This document shows positions 20,347 to 29,483 of a stretch of DNA of 64,000 nt, piece after piece. The notes below the pieces were generated by a model. The model was not told where the DNA came from and ran no database searches. It was given only the letters and a program-made list of their open reading frames with translations. The position numbers and the translations under genes were made by a program. Source of the stretch: Brevundimonas nasdae. GTDB lineage: Bacteria > Pseudomonadota > Alphaproteobacteria > Caulobacterales > Caulobacteraceae. Every line of letters begins with the position of its first letter. The first letter of the stretch is position 1. The DNA is taken from assembly GCF_016654005.1 (NCBI RefSeq), contig NZ_JAEPWN010000002.1, positions 310,001-374,000 on the forward strand. The letters run 5' to 3'.

Positions 20347-21831
20347 CTAGAACAGGGTTCCGACCCAGGTGCGGACAGCCGCTTCATCCGTGGTCACGCC
20401 GGTGTAGGCCAGGCCGGCGGCCGGGGTGAAGGGCGTGTTGTTGGCGCGTGCGCGTGTCGTCCAGGCCTTATGCCCATAGGACAGGTCGGCGTAGTTGGAC
20501 GGCAGGCGCTGCACGGTCGGTTCGATGAAGATGGTGTCCTGCGCCGTGACGGAACCGGCCAGACGCACGTTGGGCAGCCGCGTCAGCAGGTCCAGCGTGT
20601 CCAGGCAGCCGCTGGTGCAGCCGCCGTCGACCAGAACGACCACTGGCCCCGCGACTGGATTGGCGACGCCTTCATCCGGCACGGACGGGCGGCCCGGCAG
20701 GGTGAAGGTCTGCTGACCCGCCGCCAGGGCCGAGTCGAAGGCGGCGACGATGGCCGCCGTCTGTTCGATGACCGGACCCGATTCCTGCACGAAGCGCGGG
20801 TCTGACTGCATCCGGCCCAGGGTGTCGGCGTACCACTGGCGGTTCGCCTGGGTGGCGCGATAAGTGATGGAGCCCGCCGGGGGTTGGCGGCTGACGGTGA
20901 ACTCGGGCGTCCAGATGCGGTTGGCCAGGCCATAGCCGCGCGAGGTGGCGTTTATCGACTCGCCGCTGGCGCCGCGCAGGTCCAGCACAAAGCCCTGCGG
21001 GCCGCGGATCGTGCTCAGCTGACCTTCGATGGCGGCGAAGAAGGCGTCCCAACCGGCGTTGTCCGCCAGGCTGTGCACGCTGATCCACGGGCGGCCGTTG
21101 ACGGTCTCGATCGAGAGCGGAACCGAGCCCGGCGTATAGACGCTGGCGCGATAGGCGGCTTCCAGCGAGGCGGCGTCAGCCGGTTGCGAGGCCAGGGTGT
21201 AGTCGCGGTCGCGGCGGCCCTGCTTGAACTTGCACTGAACCGTCGGCACGCCGCCCGTGAACGGGTTGTTGCGGTTCCACAGCAGATAGGGCGCGGTGCG
21301 GACGCGGCCGGCCTCGGTGGTCAGGTCGCCTTCCCACTTGTCCAGACGGGTGCTGGCCATGTCGGCCGCGCTCTGATCGCCGCAGCTGACCAGAACCGCG
21401 CCCAGCGGCGGGGCGTTGCGCACGCCCTCCTTCACATAGGAGACGACATATTCTCCGTTGCGCCAGGCGGTCGCGAATCCGGGCCAGCCGGTGGCGAAGA
21501 ACGGACCCAGACCTTCATAGGTCGGGCGGATCGCGATGTTCGAATCGCGGAACCCGTTGGCGTAGTAGCGCATCAGATAGGCGTGGCTGTCGCCGCTGTT
21601 GACGCGCGGCGCCTTGGACTGGGCGTCCTGCAGACCCGCGTCGATCCAGCTGCGGAAGGTTTCGCTGGCCGGGCCGGGAATGACGGCGGCAGGGTGGTTG
21701 GCGGCCAGGGCGTCGTGCGCAGCCTGAAGGTCCTGTTGCGCCAAAGCGCGGAAATCCTGCGCGACGGCGGCGCCAGCGGCGAGCGTCAGCGCTAGAACGG
21801 CAGCCGATGCGGCGGCGGTCATGCGGTTCAT
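20347..21831 (-). CDS. S41-family (C-terminal processing) peptidase-like protein, periplasmic
   Basis: 494 residues with a signal peptide ending VAQ at about residue 25. The C-terminal half has the S41 fold: GFVLDLRGASGESI, then GPVVVLVDGGCTSGCLDTLDLL, where the Ser after CT is the expected nucleophile, and RLAGSVTAQDTIF. A PDZ domain is not obvious. Two cysteines flank the serine, which is unusual for well-studied tail-specific proteases. Single-gene unit. Substrate unknown; activity is plausible but not certain. Confidence 0.82.
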   Translation of the reverse strand: MNRMTAAASAAVLALTLAAGAAVAQDFRALAQQDLQAAHDALAANHPAAVIPGPASETFRSWIDAGLQDAQSKAPRVNSGDSHAYLMRYYANGFRDSNIAIRPTYEGLGPFFATGWPGFATAWRNGEYVVSYVKEGVRNAPPLGAVLVSCGDQSAADMASTRLDKWEGDLTTEAGRVRTAPYLLWNRNNPFTGGVPTVQCKFKQGRRDRDYTLASQPADAASLEAAYRASVYTPGSVPLSIETVNGRPWISVHSLADNAGWDAFFAAIEGQLSTIRGPQGFVLDLRGASGESINATSRGYGLANRIWTPEFTVSRQPPAGSITYRATQANRQWYADTLGRMQSDPRFVQESGPVIEQTAAIVAAFDSALAAGQQTFTLPGRPSVPDEGVANPVAGPVVVLVDGGCTSGCLDTLDLLTRLPNVRLAGSVTAQDTIFIEPTVQRLPSNYADLSYGHKAWTTRARANNTPFTPAAGLAYTGVTTDEAAVRTWVGTLF

Positions 21832-21961
21832 AGGTCGGTCTCCTGAGCCTGCTTGGGGGAAGCTTTGGTGGAGCCGTTAAACCTCATGCGTCGCCGCCTT
21901 GCCAAGTCCGCCGCCGCGTTTTCGCCGGAATGTCACCCGATCTGCGGCGATGAAACGCGCG

Positions 21962-22678
21962 TCAGAAGGGCGCGGCGGCCTCTTGCACATCGCCGAACAG
22001 GCGGCGGAAGCTGGTCTTCAGCGCCGCGTCCGCCTCATCCAGCGTCGCCAGCACGCCCAGGTCCACCAGACTGGTGACGCCATGCTCCTGGATCCCGCAC
22101 GGCACGATGCCGCCGAAATGCTCCAGGTTCGGTTCGACGTTCAGGCTGATGCCGTGGAAGCTGACCCATTTGCGGACCTTCACGCCGATGGCGGCGATCT
22201 TGTCCTCACGCGCCCAGCCCGGCCCCTTGCGTTCGACCCAGACGCCGACGCGGCCCTCGCGCACATCGGCTTCGACGCCGAACTCGGACAGGCCGCCGAT
22301 CAACCATTGCTCCAGCCCCCGCACGAAGGCGCGCACGTCCTTGCCGCGCCGGTTCAGGTCCAGCATCACATAGGCCACCCGCTGGCCCGGCCCATGATAG
22401 GTGAACTGCCCGCCCCTGCCCGTGCGATGAACCGGGAACCGCCCCGCATCCAGCAGGTCCTCGTCCCGTGCGGAAACCCCGGCAGTGTAGAGCGGCGGAT
22501 GCTCCAGCAGCCAGACCAGTTCGGACGCCTCGCCCGCCGCAATCGCGGCCACGCGCGCCTCCATGAAGGCCTCGGCGGCGTCATAGGGGACATAGTCGCG
22601 CGACACGGCCCATTCGGCGGGTCGATCGTCGTCGCGGTGCAGCTTTAAAAGCTCGGAATTTAACGGGTCGGCAAGCAT
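21962..22678 (-). CDS. lipB: Octanoyltransferase LipB
   Basis: 238 residues. It moves octanoyl groups from acyl carrier protein to lipoyl domains in lipoic acid synthesis. [24 protein letters not shown] is the family core; the catalytic Cys is in [15 protein letters not shown] and the Lys in [18 protein letters not shown]. Length and order are normal. Divergent from the FliN-like gene with a 54-base gap; no lipA nearby. Confidence 0.96.
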   Translation of the reverse strand: MLADPLNSELLKLHRDDDRPAEWAVSRDYVPYDAAEAFMEARVAAIAAGEASELVWLLEHPPLYTAGVSARDEDLLDAGRFPVHRTGRGGQFTYHGPGQRVAYVMLDLNRRGKDVRAFVRGLEQWLIGGLSEFGVEADVREGRVGVWVERKGPGWAREDKIAAIGVKVRKWVSFHGISLNVEPNLEHFGGIVPCGIQEHGVTSLVDLGVLATLDEADAALKTSFRRLFGDVQEAAAPF

Positions 22679-22732
22679 GACGCTTCAATGTGCACCCTAC
22701 GGCGATTGCGCAAGGGTGCGGCGTTCGCCTGA

Positions 22733-22996
22733 ATGAGCAAGACCTTGAGCCAGATCGAAGCCGTAGACGTTGAAATCTCTGTCGTGCTGGGCCGATCGGT
22801 GCTGCCCATGTCCCAGCTTCTGCGCATGGGTCGCGGCGCGGTGATTCCACTCGACGCCTCGGAACATGACGAGGTCTGGATTCTGGCCAACAACCACCCG
22901 GTTGCGCGCGGCGAGATCGAAATTCGCGACGACCGCATCGCAATCACGGTCACCCGACCGGCCGATCTGTATGACTTCATGGCCGGTGCGGTCTAG
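22733..22996 (+). CDS. FliM/FliN-family protein, stand-alone SpoA domain
   Basis: 87 residues, almost all one SpoA (FliN C-terminal) domain: VDVEISVVLGRSVLPMSQLLRMGRGAVIPLD, then EVWILANNHPVARGEIEIRDDRIAITVT. Such domains build the flagellar C-ring switch. No other C-ring genes are near; it sits between lipB and tRNA-Leu. It may be the sole fliN of this genome, away from the main flagellar cluster, or a paralogue. The ribosome site is weak. Confidence 0.87.
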   Translation: MSKTLSQIEAVDVEISVVLGRSVLPMSQLLRMGRGAVIPLDASEHDEVWILANNHPVARGEIEIRDDRIAITVTRPADLYDFMAGAV

Positions 22997-23091
22997 TTCG
23001 GCGCGCCTTTCGACCAAACTAACAACGATAAGCGCAATAAAGCCGCTTTTCTTTTCCGGCGGCTTCGTCTATTCGCCGCCCTCCGATGCGA

Positions 23092-23176
23092 GCGGTCGTG
23101 GCGGAATTGGTAGACGCGCAGCGTTGAGGTCGCTGTGGGGCAACCCGTGGAAGTTCGAGTCTTCTCGACCGCACCA
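23092..23176 (+). tRNA. tRNA-Leu (GAG)
   Basis: 85 bases with long variable arm and encoded CCA. Anticodon stem CAGCG/CGCTG with loop TTGAGGT gives GAG. Acceptor GCGGTCG/CGACCGC is perfect. Confidence 0.96.
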
Positions 23177-23241
23177 TCTGGCTAAACAGGGCGATTCATC
23201 GGCTAACTACGGCTGGACATTCTACCAACGGAGGCGACAAC

Positions 23242-24660
23242 GTGAGCACCACGGACAACGCCTTCAATCCAGCCGAAGCGCCTGATACCGAAGACCACGC
23301 CGCCCTGGATGAGGACTATGTCCTCACACCTTCATTCGTCGAAAAAGTCGTGGACGCCGCTGACGACGGCGACGGCATGCGGCTGCGTTCGCTGCTGGAA
23401 GACCTGCACCCCGCCGACGTCGCCGACCTGATGGGCTTCCTGACGGCGGAGCACCGCACCGTCGTGGTGTTGTGGCTGCCGCCGGAGCTGCTGGCCGAGA
23501 CCCTGCCCGAACTCGACGACGGCATTCGCGAAGAGGTGCTGGAGCGCGTGCCGCACGGCACCCTGGCCGAAGCGCTTCAGGAACTGGATTCCGACGACGC
23601 CGCCGCCGTGGTCGAGGACCTGGAGGACGACCAGCGCGAGCGGGTTCTGGCCGCCATGCCGGAAAACGACCGCGCCGCCATCGAGAGCAGCCTGGGCTAC
23701 GAGGAAGAGTCCGCCGGCCGCCTGATGCAGCGCGAGGTCATGGCCGCGCCCCAGTTCTGGACAGTGGGCGACACCATCGACCACATCCGCCGTCAGGGCG
23801 ACGACCTGCCCGAACTGTTCTTCGACATCTATGTGGTCGATCCCGTGAACCGCCCCGTCGGCGGCGTCTCGGTCAGCGGCCTGCTGCGCGCGCCGCGCAT
23901 CGCAAAGCTGACCGACCTGATGGAGCCGGTCAATGTGATCGCCGTCGATCAGGATCAGGAAGAAGTCGCCTACATCTTCGAGAAATATCACCTGATCTCG
24001 GCGCCGGTCGTCGATGCTGGCGGGCGTCTGGTGGGCCAGATCACCGTCGATGACATCGTCAACATCATTCAGGAAGAAAACCGCGAGGACATCCTGCGTC
24101 TGGCCGGTGTTTCGGACGAGGACCGGGGTTCGTCGGTCACCGAGATCGTGCGCAGCCGCGTGCCCTGGCTGGCCATCAACCTGGCCACGGCGGCCCTGGG
24201 CGCCAGCGTCATCGGCCTGTTCGAGGGCACTATCCAGGCCATCGTCGCCCTGGCCGTGCTGATGCCCATCGTGTCCGCCATCGGCGGCAACGCAGGCACC
24301 CAGGCCCTGACCGTGACCGTGCGCGCCCTGGCGACGCGCGAGCTGAACTCGGCAAACGCCATGCGGACCTTCCTGCGCGAACTGGTCGTGGGCCTGGCCA
24401 ATGGCCTGGTCCTGGCGCCCCTGATCGGCGTCGCCGCCGCCGTCTGGTTCCGTGACGAGGACTGGCGCATCGGCGTCGTCATCGCGGTGGCCATGGTGCT
24501 GAACCTGCTAGTCGCGGCCAGCGTGGGCGTGCTGACGCCGTTAACCCTGTCGAAACTAAAGTTCGACCCCGCCGTTTCCTCGGCTGTCTTTGTCACAGCA
24601 ACGACGGACTTCTTCGGCTTCCTGATCTTCCTCGGTCTGGCCACGCTGGTCCTGCTCTGA
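23242..24660 (+). CDS. mgtE: Magnesium transporter MgtE
   Basis: 472 residues. Cytoplasmic MgtE N-domain (RSLLEDLHPADVADLMGFL ... LEDDQRERVLAAMPENDRA), two CBS domains (MQREVMAAPQFWTVGDTIDH; LISAPVVDAGGRLVGQITVDD), then about five spans at the C-terminus with PIVSAIGGNAGTQALTVTVRALA, the pore signature. It conducts Mg2+ into the cell and is gated by Mg2+ bound to the cytoplasmic part. Start is GTG 23242, with GGAGG nine bases before. No magnesium riboswitch is recognisable in the short leader. Confidence 0.96.
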   Translation: MSTTDNAFNPAEAPDTEDHAALDEDYVLTPSFVEKVVDAADDGDGMRLRSLLEDLHPADVADLMGFLTAEHRTVVVLWLPPELLAETLPELDDGIREEVLERVPHGTLAEALQELDSDDAAAVVEDLEDDQRERVLAAMPENDRAAIESSLGYEEESAGRLMQREVMAAPQFWTVGDTIDHIRRQGDDLPELFFDIYVVDPVNRPVGGVSVSGLLRAPRIAKLTDLMEPVNVIAVDQDQEEVAYIFEKYHLISAPVVDAGGRLVGQITVDDIVNIIQEENREDILRLAGVSDEDRGSSVTEIVRSRVPWLAINLATAALGASVIGLFEGTIQAIVALAVLMPIVSAIGGNAGTQALTVTVRALATRELNSANAMRTFLRELVVGLANGLVLAPLIGVAAAVWFRDEDWRIGVVIAVAMVLNLLVAASVGVLTPLTLSKLKFDPAVSSAVFVTATTDFFGFLIFLGLATLVLL

Positions 24661-24741
24661 TCCGGGCGGGCGCGGAGCAGAGGCGCCCTCCTTGCTGTGT
24701 TCGCTACGGGGGCTGCGCGCCCGTCTCGAATTGGGTCAACT

Positions 24742-26145
24742 GTGTCCGACGTCGTCCAGAAACCAACCAAGGTGTCCCGCGAGGGCGTGATCCTGATCAA
24801 GAGCTTCGAGGGCTTCCGTCCTCGTGCGGTTCAGCGCAACGACGGCCGCTGGATGATCGGCTATGGCCACACCCAATCCGCCCGCGAAGGCCTGACGATC
24901 TCCGAGAGCGACGCCGAACTGCTGTTGCAGCACGACCTGATCCCGGTCGTCCGCGCGGTCAAAGCCATCCAGACGCCGCTGAACCAGCATCAGTTCGATT
25001 CCATCGCCAGCTTCGCCTTCTCGGTCGGGGTCGAGCGTTTCAAGACCTCTGACGTCCTGGCCCGGCTGAATGCAGGCGCGCCTGCCGAGGCCGCCGACGC
25101 CATGACCGGCTGGGCCGATGACGCCGCAGCAGAAGGCCCGCCGCGCCGTCGCGCCGCCGAACGCGCCCTGTTCTTCGCCCGCCCCGGCGCCCCCGTTGCC
25201 CTGGCCGACCTGCTGGCCGTCCCCGTCCCGCATTTGCCGCATGTGGTGCGTTTCGACGCGGCGCCCGCAACCCTGGTCTCCACGCCCCTGGCCCTGTCGT
25301 CCGACACGCCGCAGGCCGCCGCCTTCCCTCTGGACGAGGCCGCGCCCCACGCGCCCGACAGCACCATTTCGGCCGCCGCCGAGGACGTCGCCCCCTTCCC
25401 GCTCGATCCCGACGCCCCCGCGCCGACGCCTGTCGAGGAAGAGACCGCATCGAATCTGGCTGAACCCGCCCCCCTCGCGATTGACCCGGTCGAGGCGACG
25501 ACGATTTCGACCAAGTCCGCCTTCCACAGCTATTCCCCCTTCGGTCAGAAGGTCGTTGGGCCGTTGCCGCATTTCGACCAGCCGTCAGGGATTCTGGCGG
25601 GTGATCCGTCCGGCGTGCCGCCGACCGTCAAGGATGAGGCTGCGGCCCCGCACCTGGTCGCCGCCAATGATGTTCAAAACGCCGTGACCGCCCAGGCGGC
25701 CTCGACGTCGAACGACACCCTGAACAGCTTCCAGAACGCCGTCGAAGGTCAGTCGCCGATCGTCGCCTCGCCGCTCGCATCGCTGGACAGCCCCGCACTG
25801 GCCTTGACGGCGCCTGACGATGCAGAGACCTCCACCGGCGGACAGGCGGCCCGGTTCGATCCCGCCACTCAGGCTGCAGCCCCCAAGAGCCCGGAGCGCC
25901 CCTATAATCCCCGCAAGGCCCTGCCTCGTCGGTCGGGCCTGGGCGAGACATGGACCTTCCTGGCCATGGGCGGGCTGGGCCTGATCGCTCTGGGGACCGC
26001 AATCGCCGCCTTTCGCCGCGCGTCGGTTACGCAAGCGCGCGATTCCGCCACCATCGGCTGGGTTCTGGCCCTGATCGCCGTGGCCTGCGTCGGTGTGGCG
26101 GGCTGGAACCTGTATCAACGCTGGGGCCGAGCCGAGCGCCGATAA
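24742..26145 (+). CDS. spmX: SpmX-like polarity protein (lysozyme-derived domain, two C-terminal spans)
   Basis: About 467 residues in the layout of Caulobacter SpmX: an N-terminal GH24 phage-lysozyme domain ([12 protein letters not shown] ... [10 protein letters not shown] ... [20 protein letters not shown]), a long Pro/Ala/Asp-rich middle (about 170-400), and two C-terminal spans ([37 protein letters not shown]). In Caulobacter SpmX recruits and activates the kinase DivJ at the stalked pole. The catalytic Glu (Glu23) is kept, but the lysozyme Asp nine residues on is Arg and the Thr at +15 is Met, so lysis is unlikely. GTG 24742 is the best start; 24697 GTG is also open. Confidence 0.88.
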   Translation: MSDVVQKPTKVSREGVILIKSFEGFRPRAVQRNDGRWMIGYGHTQSAREGLTISESDAELLLQHDLIPVVRAVKAIQTPLNQHQFDSIASFAFSVGVERFKTSDVLARLNAGAPAEAADAMTGWADDAAAEGPPRRRAAERALFFARPGAPVALADLLAVPVPHLPHVVRFDAAPATLVSTPLALSSDTPQAAAFPLDEAAPHAPDSTISAAAEDVAPFPLDPDAPAPTPVEEETASNLAEPAPLAIDPVEATTISTKSAFHSYSPFGQKVVGPLPHFDQPSGILAGDPSGVPPTVKDEAAAPHLVAANDVQNAVTAQAASTSNDTLNSFQNAVEGQSPIVASPLASLDSPALALTAPDDAETSTGGQAARFDPATQAAAPKSPERPYNPRKALPRRSGLGETWTFLAMGGLGLIALGTAIAAFRRASVTQARDSATIGWVLALIAVACVGVAGWNLYQRWGRAERR

Positions 26146-26188
26146 GCGCGCTTTACGAAAAGGAATGCTCGATGCTACGGCTTTGGGC

Positions 26189-27358
26189 ATGAGCATTCCC
26201 TTCGCGCCCCAATCCATGGAATTCGGTCTCGGCGAGAACGCCGACGCCATTCGTGACGTCACGGCCCGCTGGGCTGCCGATCGCCTGGCCCCGCTGGCGG
26301 CCGAGATCGACGAGAAGAACGAGTTCAAGCGCGAACTCTGGCCCGAGATGGGCGGCCTGGGCCTGCATGGCATCACGGTCGAGGAAGAGTTCGGCGGCCT
26401 GGGCCTGGGCTACCTCGAACACGTCGTGGCGATGGAGGAGGTCTCGCGCGCCTCGGCCTCCATCGGCCTGTCCTACGGCGCCCACTCCAACCTGTGCGTC
26501 AACCAGATCCGCCGCTGGGGCACGCCCGAGCAGAAGCACAAATACCTGCCCAGGCTGATCAGCGGCGAACACGTCGGCTCGCTGGCGATGTCAGAGGCCG
26601 GTTCGGGTTCGGACGTCATGTCGATGCGCACCCGCGCCGAAAGGAAGGGCGACCGCTACGTCCTGAACGGGACCAAGTTCTGGATCACCAACGCCCCCTC
26701 CGCCGACACTCTGGTCGTTTACGCCAAGACCGATCCTGACGCCGGATCGAAGGGTTGCACCGCCTTCCTGATCGAAAAAGGCATGAAGGGCTTCAGCGTC
26801 TCCAAGAAGCTCGACAAGATGGGCATGCGCGGCTCGGACACCGCCGAACTGGTGTTCGAGGACTGCGAAGTGCCGGAAGAGAACATCATGGGCCCGCTGG
26901 GCGGCGGCGCAGGCGTGCTGATGAGCGGCCTGGACTATGAGCGCGCGGTCCTGTCCGCCGGACCGCTGGGCATCATGCAGGCCGCGCTGGACGTGGTCCT
27001 GCCCTACGTCCGCGACCGCAAGCAGTTCGGCAAGCCCATCGGCTCGTTCCAGCTGATGCAGGCCAAGGTCGCCGACATGTATGTCGCCCTGAACAGCGCC
27101 CGGGCCTATGTCTACGCCGTCGCGCGCGCCTGTGATCAGGGCAAGACCACCCGCTATGACGCAGCAGGGGCGATCCTGCTGGCCTCCGAAAACGCCGTGA
27201 AGGTGTCGCTTGAGGCCGTTCAGGCCCTGGGCGGCGCGGGCTACACCAAGGAATGGCCGGTTGAGCGTCTTGTCCGTGACGCCAAGCTTTACGACATCGG
27301 CGCCGGCACCAACGAGATCCGTCGCTTCCTGATCGGTCGGGAACTGCTGGGAAGCTGA
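26189..27358 (+). CDS. ivd: Isovaleryl-CoA dehydrogenase
   Basis: 389 residues of the acyl-CoA dehydrogenase family, most like isovaleryl-CoA dehydrogenase of leucine breakdown: [46 protein letters not shown] and [12 protein letters not shown]. The likely catalytic Glu lies in [10 protein letters not shown], the position used by isovaleryl enzymes rather than the usual C-terminal site. FAD-dependent, cytoplasmic. The other leucine-pathway (liu) genes are not adjacent. A six-codon frame with a better ribosome site (ATG 26172) ends in TGA overlapping this ATG. Confidence 0.92.
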   Translation: MSIPFAPQSMEFGLGENADAIRDVTARWAADRLAPLAAEIDEKNEFKRELWPEMGGLGLHGITVEEEFGGLGLGYLEHVVAMEEVSRASASIGLSYGAHSNLCVNQIRRWGTPEQKHKYLPRLISGEHVGSLAMSEAGSGSDVMSMRTRAERKGDRYVLNGTKFWITNAPSADTLVVYAKTDPDAGSKGCTAFLIEKGMKGFSVSKKLDKMGMRGSDTAELVFEDCEVPEENIMGPLGGGAGVLMSGLDYERAVLSAGPLGIMQAALDVVLPYVRDRKQFGKPIGSFQLMQAKVADMYVALNSARAYVYAVARACDQGKTTRYDAAGAILLASENAVKVSLEAVQALGGAGYTKEWPVERLVRDAKLYDIGAGTNEIRRFLIGRELLGS

Positions 27359-27388
27359 GGGCTTGTTCCGGGCGGAAGGAGAAATCCC

Positions 27389-27574
27389 ATGCCCGCCAAA
27401 TCCGCAGCACAACAGAAGGCCGCCGGCGCCGCCCTGTCGGCCAAGCGCGGCGATACGCCGAAGTCAGACCTGAAAGGCGCCTCCAAATCCATGGAGAAAT
27501 CCATGACCGAGGCCGAGTTGGAAGACCTCGCGTCGACCAAACGAAAGGGCAAGCCCGATCATGTGTCGAACTGA
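27389..27574 (+). CDS. DUF3008 family small protein
   Basis: 61 residues, Lys/Ala/Ser-rich: PAKSAAQQKAAGAALSAKRG, then SKSMEKSMTEAELEDLAST and KRKGKPDHVSN. This matches the DUF3008 family of small, probably disordered proteins, whose function is not known. AAGGAGAAATCCC precedes ATG 27389. It follows the acyl-CoA dehydrogenase by 30 bases. Confidence 0.88.
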   Translation: MPAKSAAQQKAAGAALSAKRGDTPKSDLKGASKSMEKSMTEAELEDLASTKRKGKPDHVSN

Positions 27575-27639
27575 CACACCGCGAATTATTTGACTTTGTT
27601 GCGGTTCTGTAAGTGGCGGCGCAGTCCACGACAGCCTAG

Positions 27640-28440
27640 ATGGGCGCCACCCCTAGCAGAGCGCCCCGTCTGATGTCCGCCGTCCCGCCGCCCCCTACTG
27701 ACGACCTGAGGCGGTTTTCCGACGTGCTGGAAGACCTTGGCTCCGCGCCCGGCGCCAAGCTGACCATGGCCGAACTGGTCGCGGCGTTCGGAGAGCGCGG
27801 CTTCGGGGCCATGATCCTGATCCTGTCGCTTCTGGCCCTGTTGCCCTGGCCGCCCGGCGGCAAGGCGGTCTTCGCCATTCCGATCATCCTGATGTCGCTG
27901 GAACTGGCGTTTCAGCGCAAGAGCGTCTGGCTGCCGCGCTGGATGCTCCAATCCTCAGTATCGCGCGCCGCCTTCGCATCGTTGATCGTCAAGCCTTTCG
28001 CCGCGCCCGAGTGGCTGCGTCGCTGGGTCTTGACCTTCAAGATCAGGATCGGCCGCCGTCGCTACGTCTTCACCAACCGCGTCCGCCGCATGGTGCGCCG
28101 TCGTCCGCACGGCCTCAGCGTGCTGAAGATGGTTCAGGGGATTGAGCGCCTGACCCGCCCGCGCCTGGCCCTGCTGACCGGCGATGTCGCCGACACCTTC
28201 ACGGGGCTGGTTTGCGTGGTTCTGGCGCTGATCATGGCCTTGCCGATCCCGTTCGGCGACGCCCTGCCCGGCGTCGCCCTGGTGCTGTTCGCCCTAGGCA
28301 TGATGCAGCGCGACGGCGTCGCCATCCTGCTGGGCGCCGCCATGACGGGCGCCTGCGCCCTCTATATGATCCTGATCTGGACCACGGTCGTCGAGGGCGT
28401 CCACCACCTGGCCCATTGGGTCACCCGGCTGATCGGCTGA
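27640..28440 (+). CDS. exoD: ExoD-like exopolysaccharide protein
   Basis: 266 residues with about four hydrophobic segments. ExoD family features: FGERGFGAMILILSLLALLPWPPGG, a basic loop (RIGRRRYVFTNRVRRMVRRR) and C-terminal spans (LVCVVLALIMALPIPFGDALPG; ILLGAAMTGACALYMILIW). In rhizobia ExoD affects exopolysaccharide and alkali tolerance; its mechanism is unknown. ATG 27640 or 27673 could start it; neither has a good ribosome site. Confidence 0.85.
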   Translation: MGATPSRAPRLMSAVPPPPTDDLRRFSDVLEDLGSAPGAKLTMAELVAAFGERGFGAMILILSLLALLPWPPGGKAVFAIPIILMSLELAFQRKSVWLPRWMLQSSVSRAAFASLIVKPFAAPEWLRRWVLTFKIRIGRRRYVFTNRVRRMVRRRPHGLSVLKMVQGIERLTRPRLALLTGDVADTFTGLVCVVLALIMALPIPFGDALPGVALVLFALGMMQRDGVAILLGAAMTGACALYMILIWTTVVEGVHHLAHWVTRLIG

Positions 28441-28454
28441 TCGGCTGATCGGCT
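28427..28454 (+). repeat. Short tandem repeat at the exoD stop
   Basis: GGCTGATC occurs three times in a row (28427-28450), followed by GGCT. The exoD stop lies in the second copy; gain or loss of a unit leaves the encoded end unchanged. Confidence 0.8.
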
Positions 28455-28787
28455 CCAGATACAACAAAGGGCCGCCGCGTCGCCGCAGCAGCCCTCCATT
28501 GTCTGACCGCGAACGGCCGGACCGCAACATTCAGCCTGAAAAGCGCTCAAGCAGCCCGAAGGGCGTTAGCGCACACCAAAAGGTCAGGCCCGGACCTCTC
28601 CGAGGACCAGAGTCGCGGCCACCGCACGCGATTGATGACAATGAGACACTGGATCACCTCCTTTCGACTGTTGAACAGGGAAGTCGAAGGTGGGACGCCA
28701 CGGGCCGCTCGTCAACCGGTCGGGACGACGGATCAGCATTGCGTATTTCGCAAAGCTCTTGCGTCCGCTTTCATAGAGAGAAGACGT
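28455..28787. other. Gap without a firm gene; contains an anti-Shine-Dalgarno element
   Basis: Open frames here have poor codon use and no ribosome sites. At 28649-28665 the 17 bases CTGGATCACCTCCTTTC equal the 3' end of alphaproteobacterial 16S rRNA. The plus-strand transcript could fold at 28655-28692: CACC and TTCGACT pair with AGTCGAA and GGTG across a 12-base loop, leaving TCCT as a four-base bulge. It could be an sRNA, an rRNA-derived remnant or chance. Confidence 0.45.
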
Positions 28788-29123
28788 CTAACCCCGGTCG
28801 CCGCTCTTAGCTGCCCAAGCCTGCTCAAGTTCGCGAATACGTTTTCGCTGATGCTCTGTGCGGATTTCCGTTCGCTCGAAGAAATGCCCATCGCGCCAGA
28901 TCAAACCAGCAGCTACCGCGCGCATTTTTAGCTCGGCTAGGTCGTCAACTCGCTCGTAAGCCCAAACCCTCCACCGAACTATGAGGAGGGACCATGTGAG
29001 CCAAGCCAAGGGCCAACTTGCTAAGAAAACAAGCCCCGCCACCGGCACGGCCGTCTGCCCATCAAACCCAAGGAGCAGGGTCGTGGCAAAAGCGAGCAGC
29101 GGGACGCCGAACATCATCGCCAT
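28788..29123 (-). CDS. Two-span membrane protein, hypothetical
   Basis: 111 residues from ATG 29123: two hydrophobic segments (FGVPLLAFATTLLLGF; VAGLVFLASWPLAWLTWSLLIV) then a soluble helical tail (LKMRAVAAGLIW ... RTEHQRKRIRELEQAW). The frame stays open and protein-like for 26 codons upstream (to a TGA at 29202-29204) without a standard start, so the true N-terminus may be longer with an unusual start, or truncated. GC content and codon use are less biased than in the core genes. Family not recognised. Confidence 0.6.
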   Translation of the reverse strand: MAMMFGVPLLAFATTLLLGFDGQTAVPVAGLVFLASWPLAWLTWSLLIVRWRVWAYERVDDLAELKMRAVAAGLIWRDGHFFERTEIRTEHQRKRIRELEQAWAAKSGDRG

Positions 29124-29204
29124 GACGGCGCCGTTGACGGTCAGATTGCCGCGACTGACGGCTTTGGCAGGTTCAATTCTAGCAGCGATGACAAACTTCT
29201 CTCA

Positions 29205-29483
29205 CCCTTAAGCTAGCTGATCATGCATCCTGAGCAGCGGTTTCACAATGGCCGCTCCCCCCTGGCTGGCGCCGGGCATCCCCCATCACGGGTGACGTTG
29301 CGAAGGTTCGGAGTTGGTCCACCACGCGTGGCGAAAACCAGCTTCGTCGAGCGGCTCATCGGGACGGCTCAGCGTGGTAAAAAGCCAGGCATCGTCAGAC
29401 CCGTTTGTCTTTCATGAACCGGCCGATCACGCTTCTCATACTGCGGCAGTTTCGGCTACCATTCCTCATCTATCGGGGAAATC
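29205..29483. other. Gap without a recognisable gene
   Basis: Only short, poorly coding frames are seen. The region should hold the promoter of the membrane-protein gene at 29484. No repeat or RNA gene is recognised. Confidence 0.4.

Noticed and set aside
24742..26145. Prophage endolysin because of the GH24 domain
   Set aside because: The long Pro-rich middle, two C-terminal spans and lost catalytic residues fit SpmX, and no other phage genes are present.
28427..28454. Phase-variation switch at the exoD end
   Set aside because: The eight-base unit changes would leave the same codons and stop in place, so no product change follows.
28499..28931. Two overlapping plus-strand frames of about 100 residues
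   Set aside because: Poor codon bias, no ribosome site, and one simply translates the 16S-tail match; treated as non-coding.
29223..29417. 64-residue plus-strand frame
   Set aside because: Composition not protein-like and no ribosome site.
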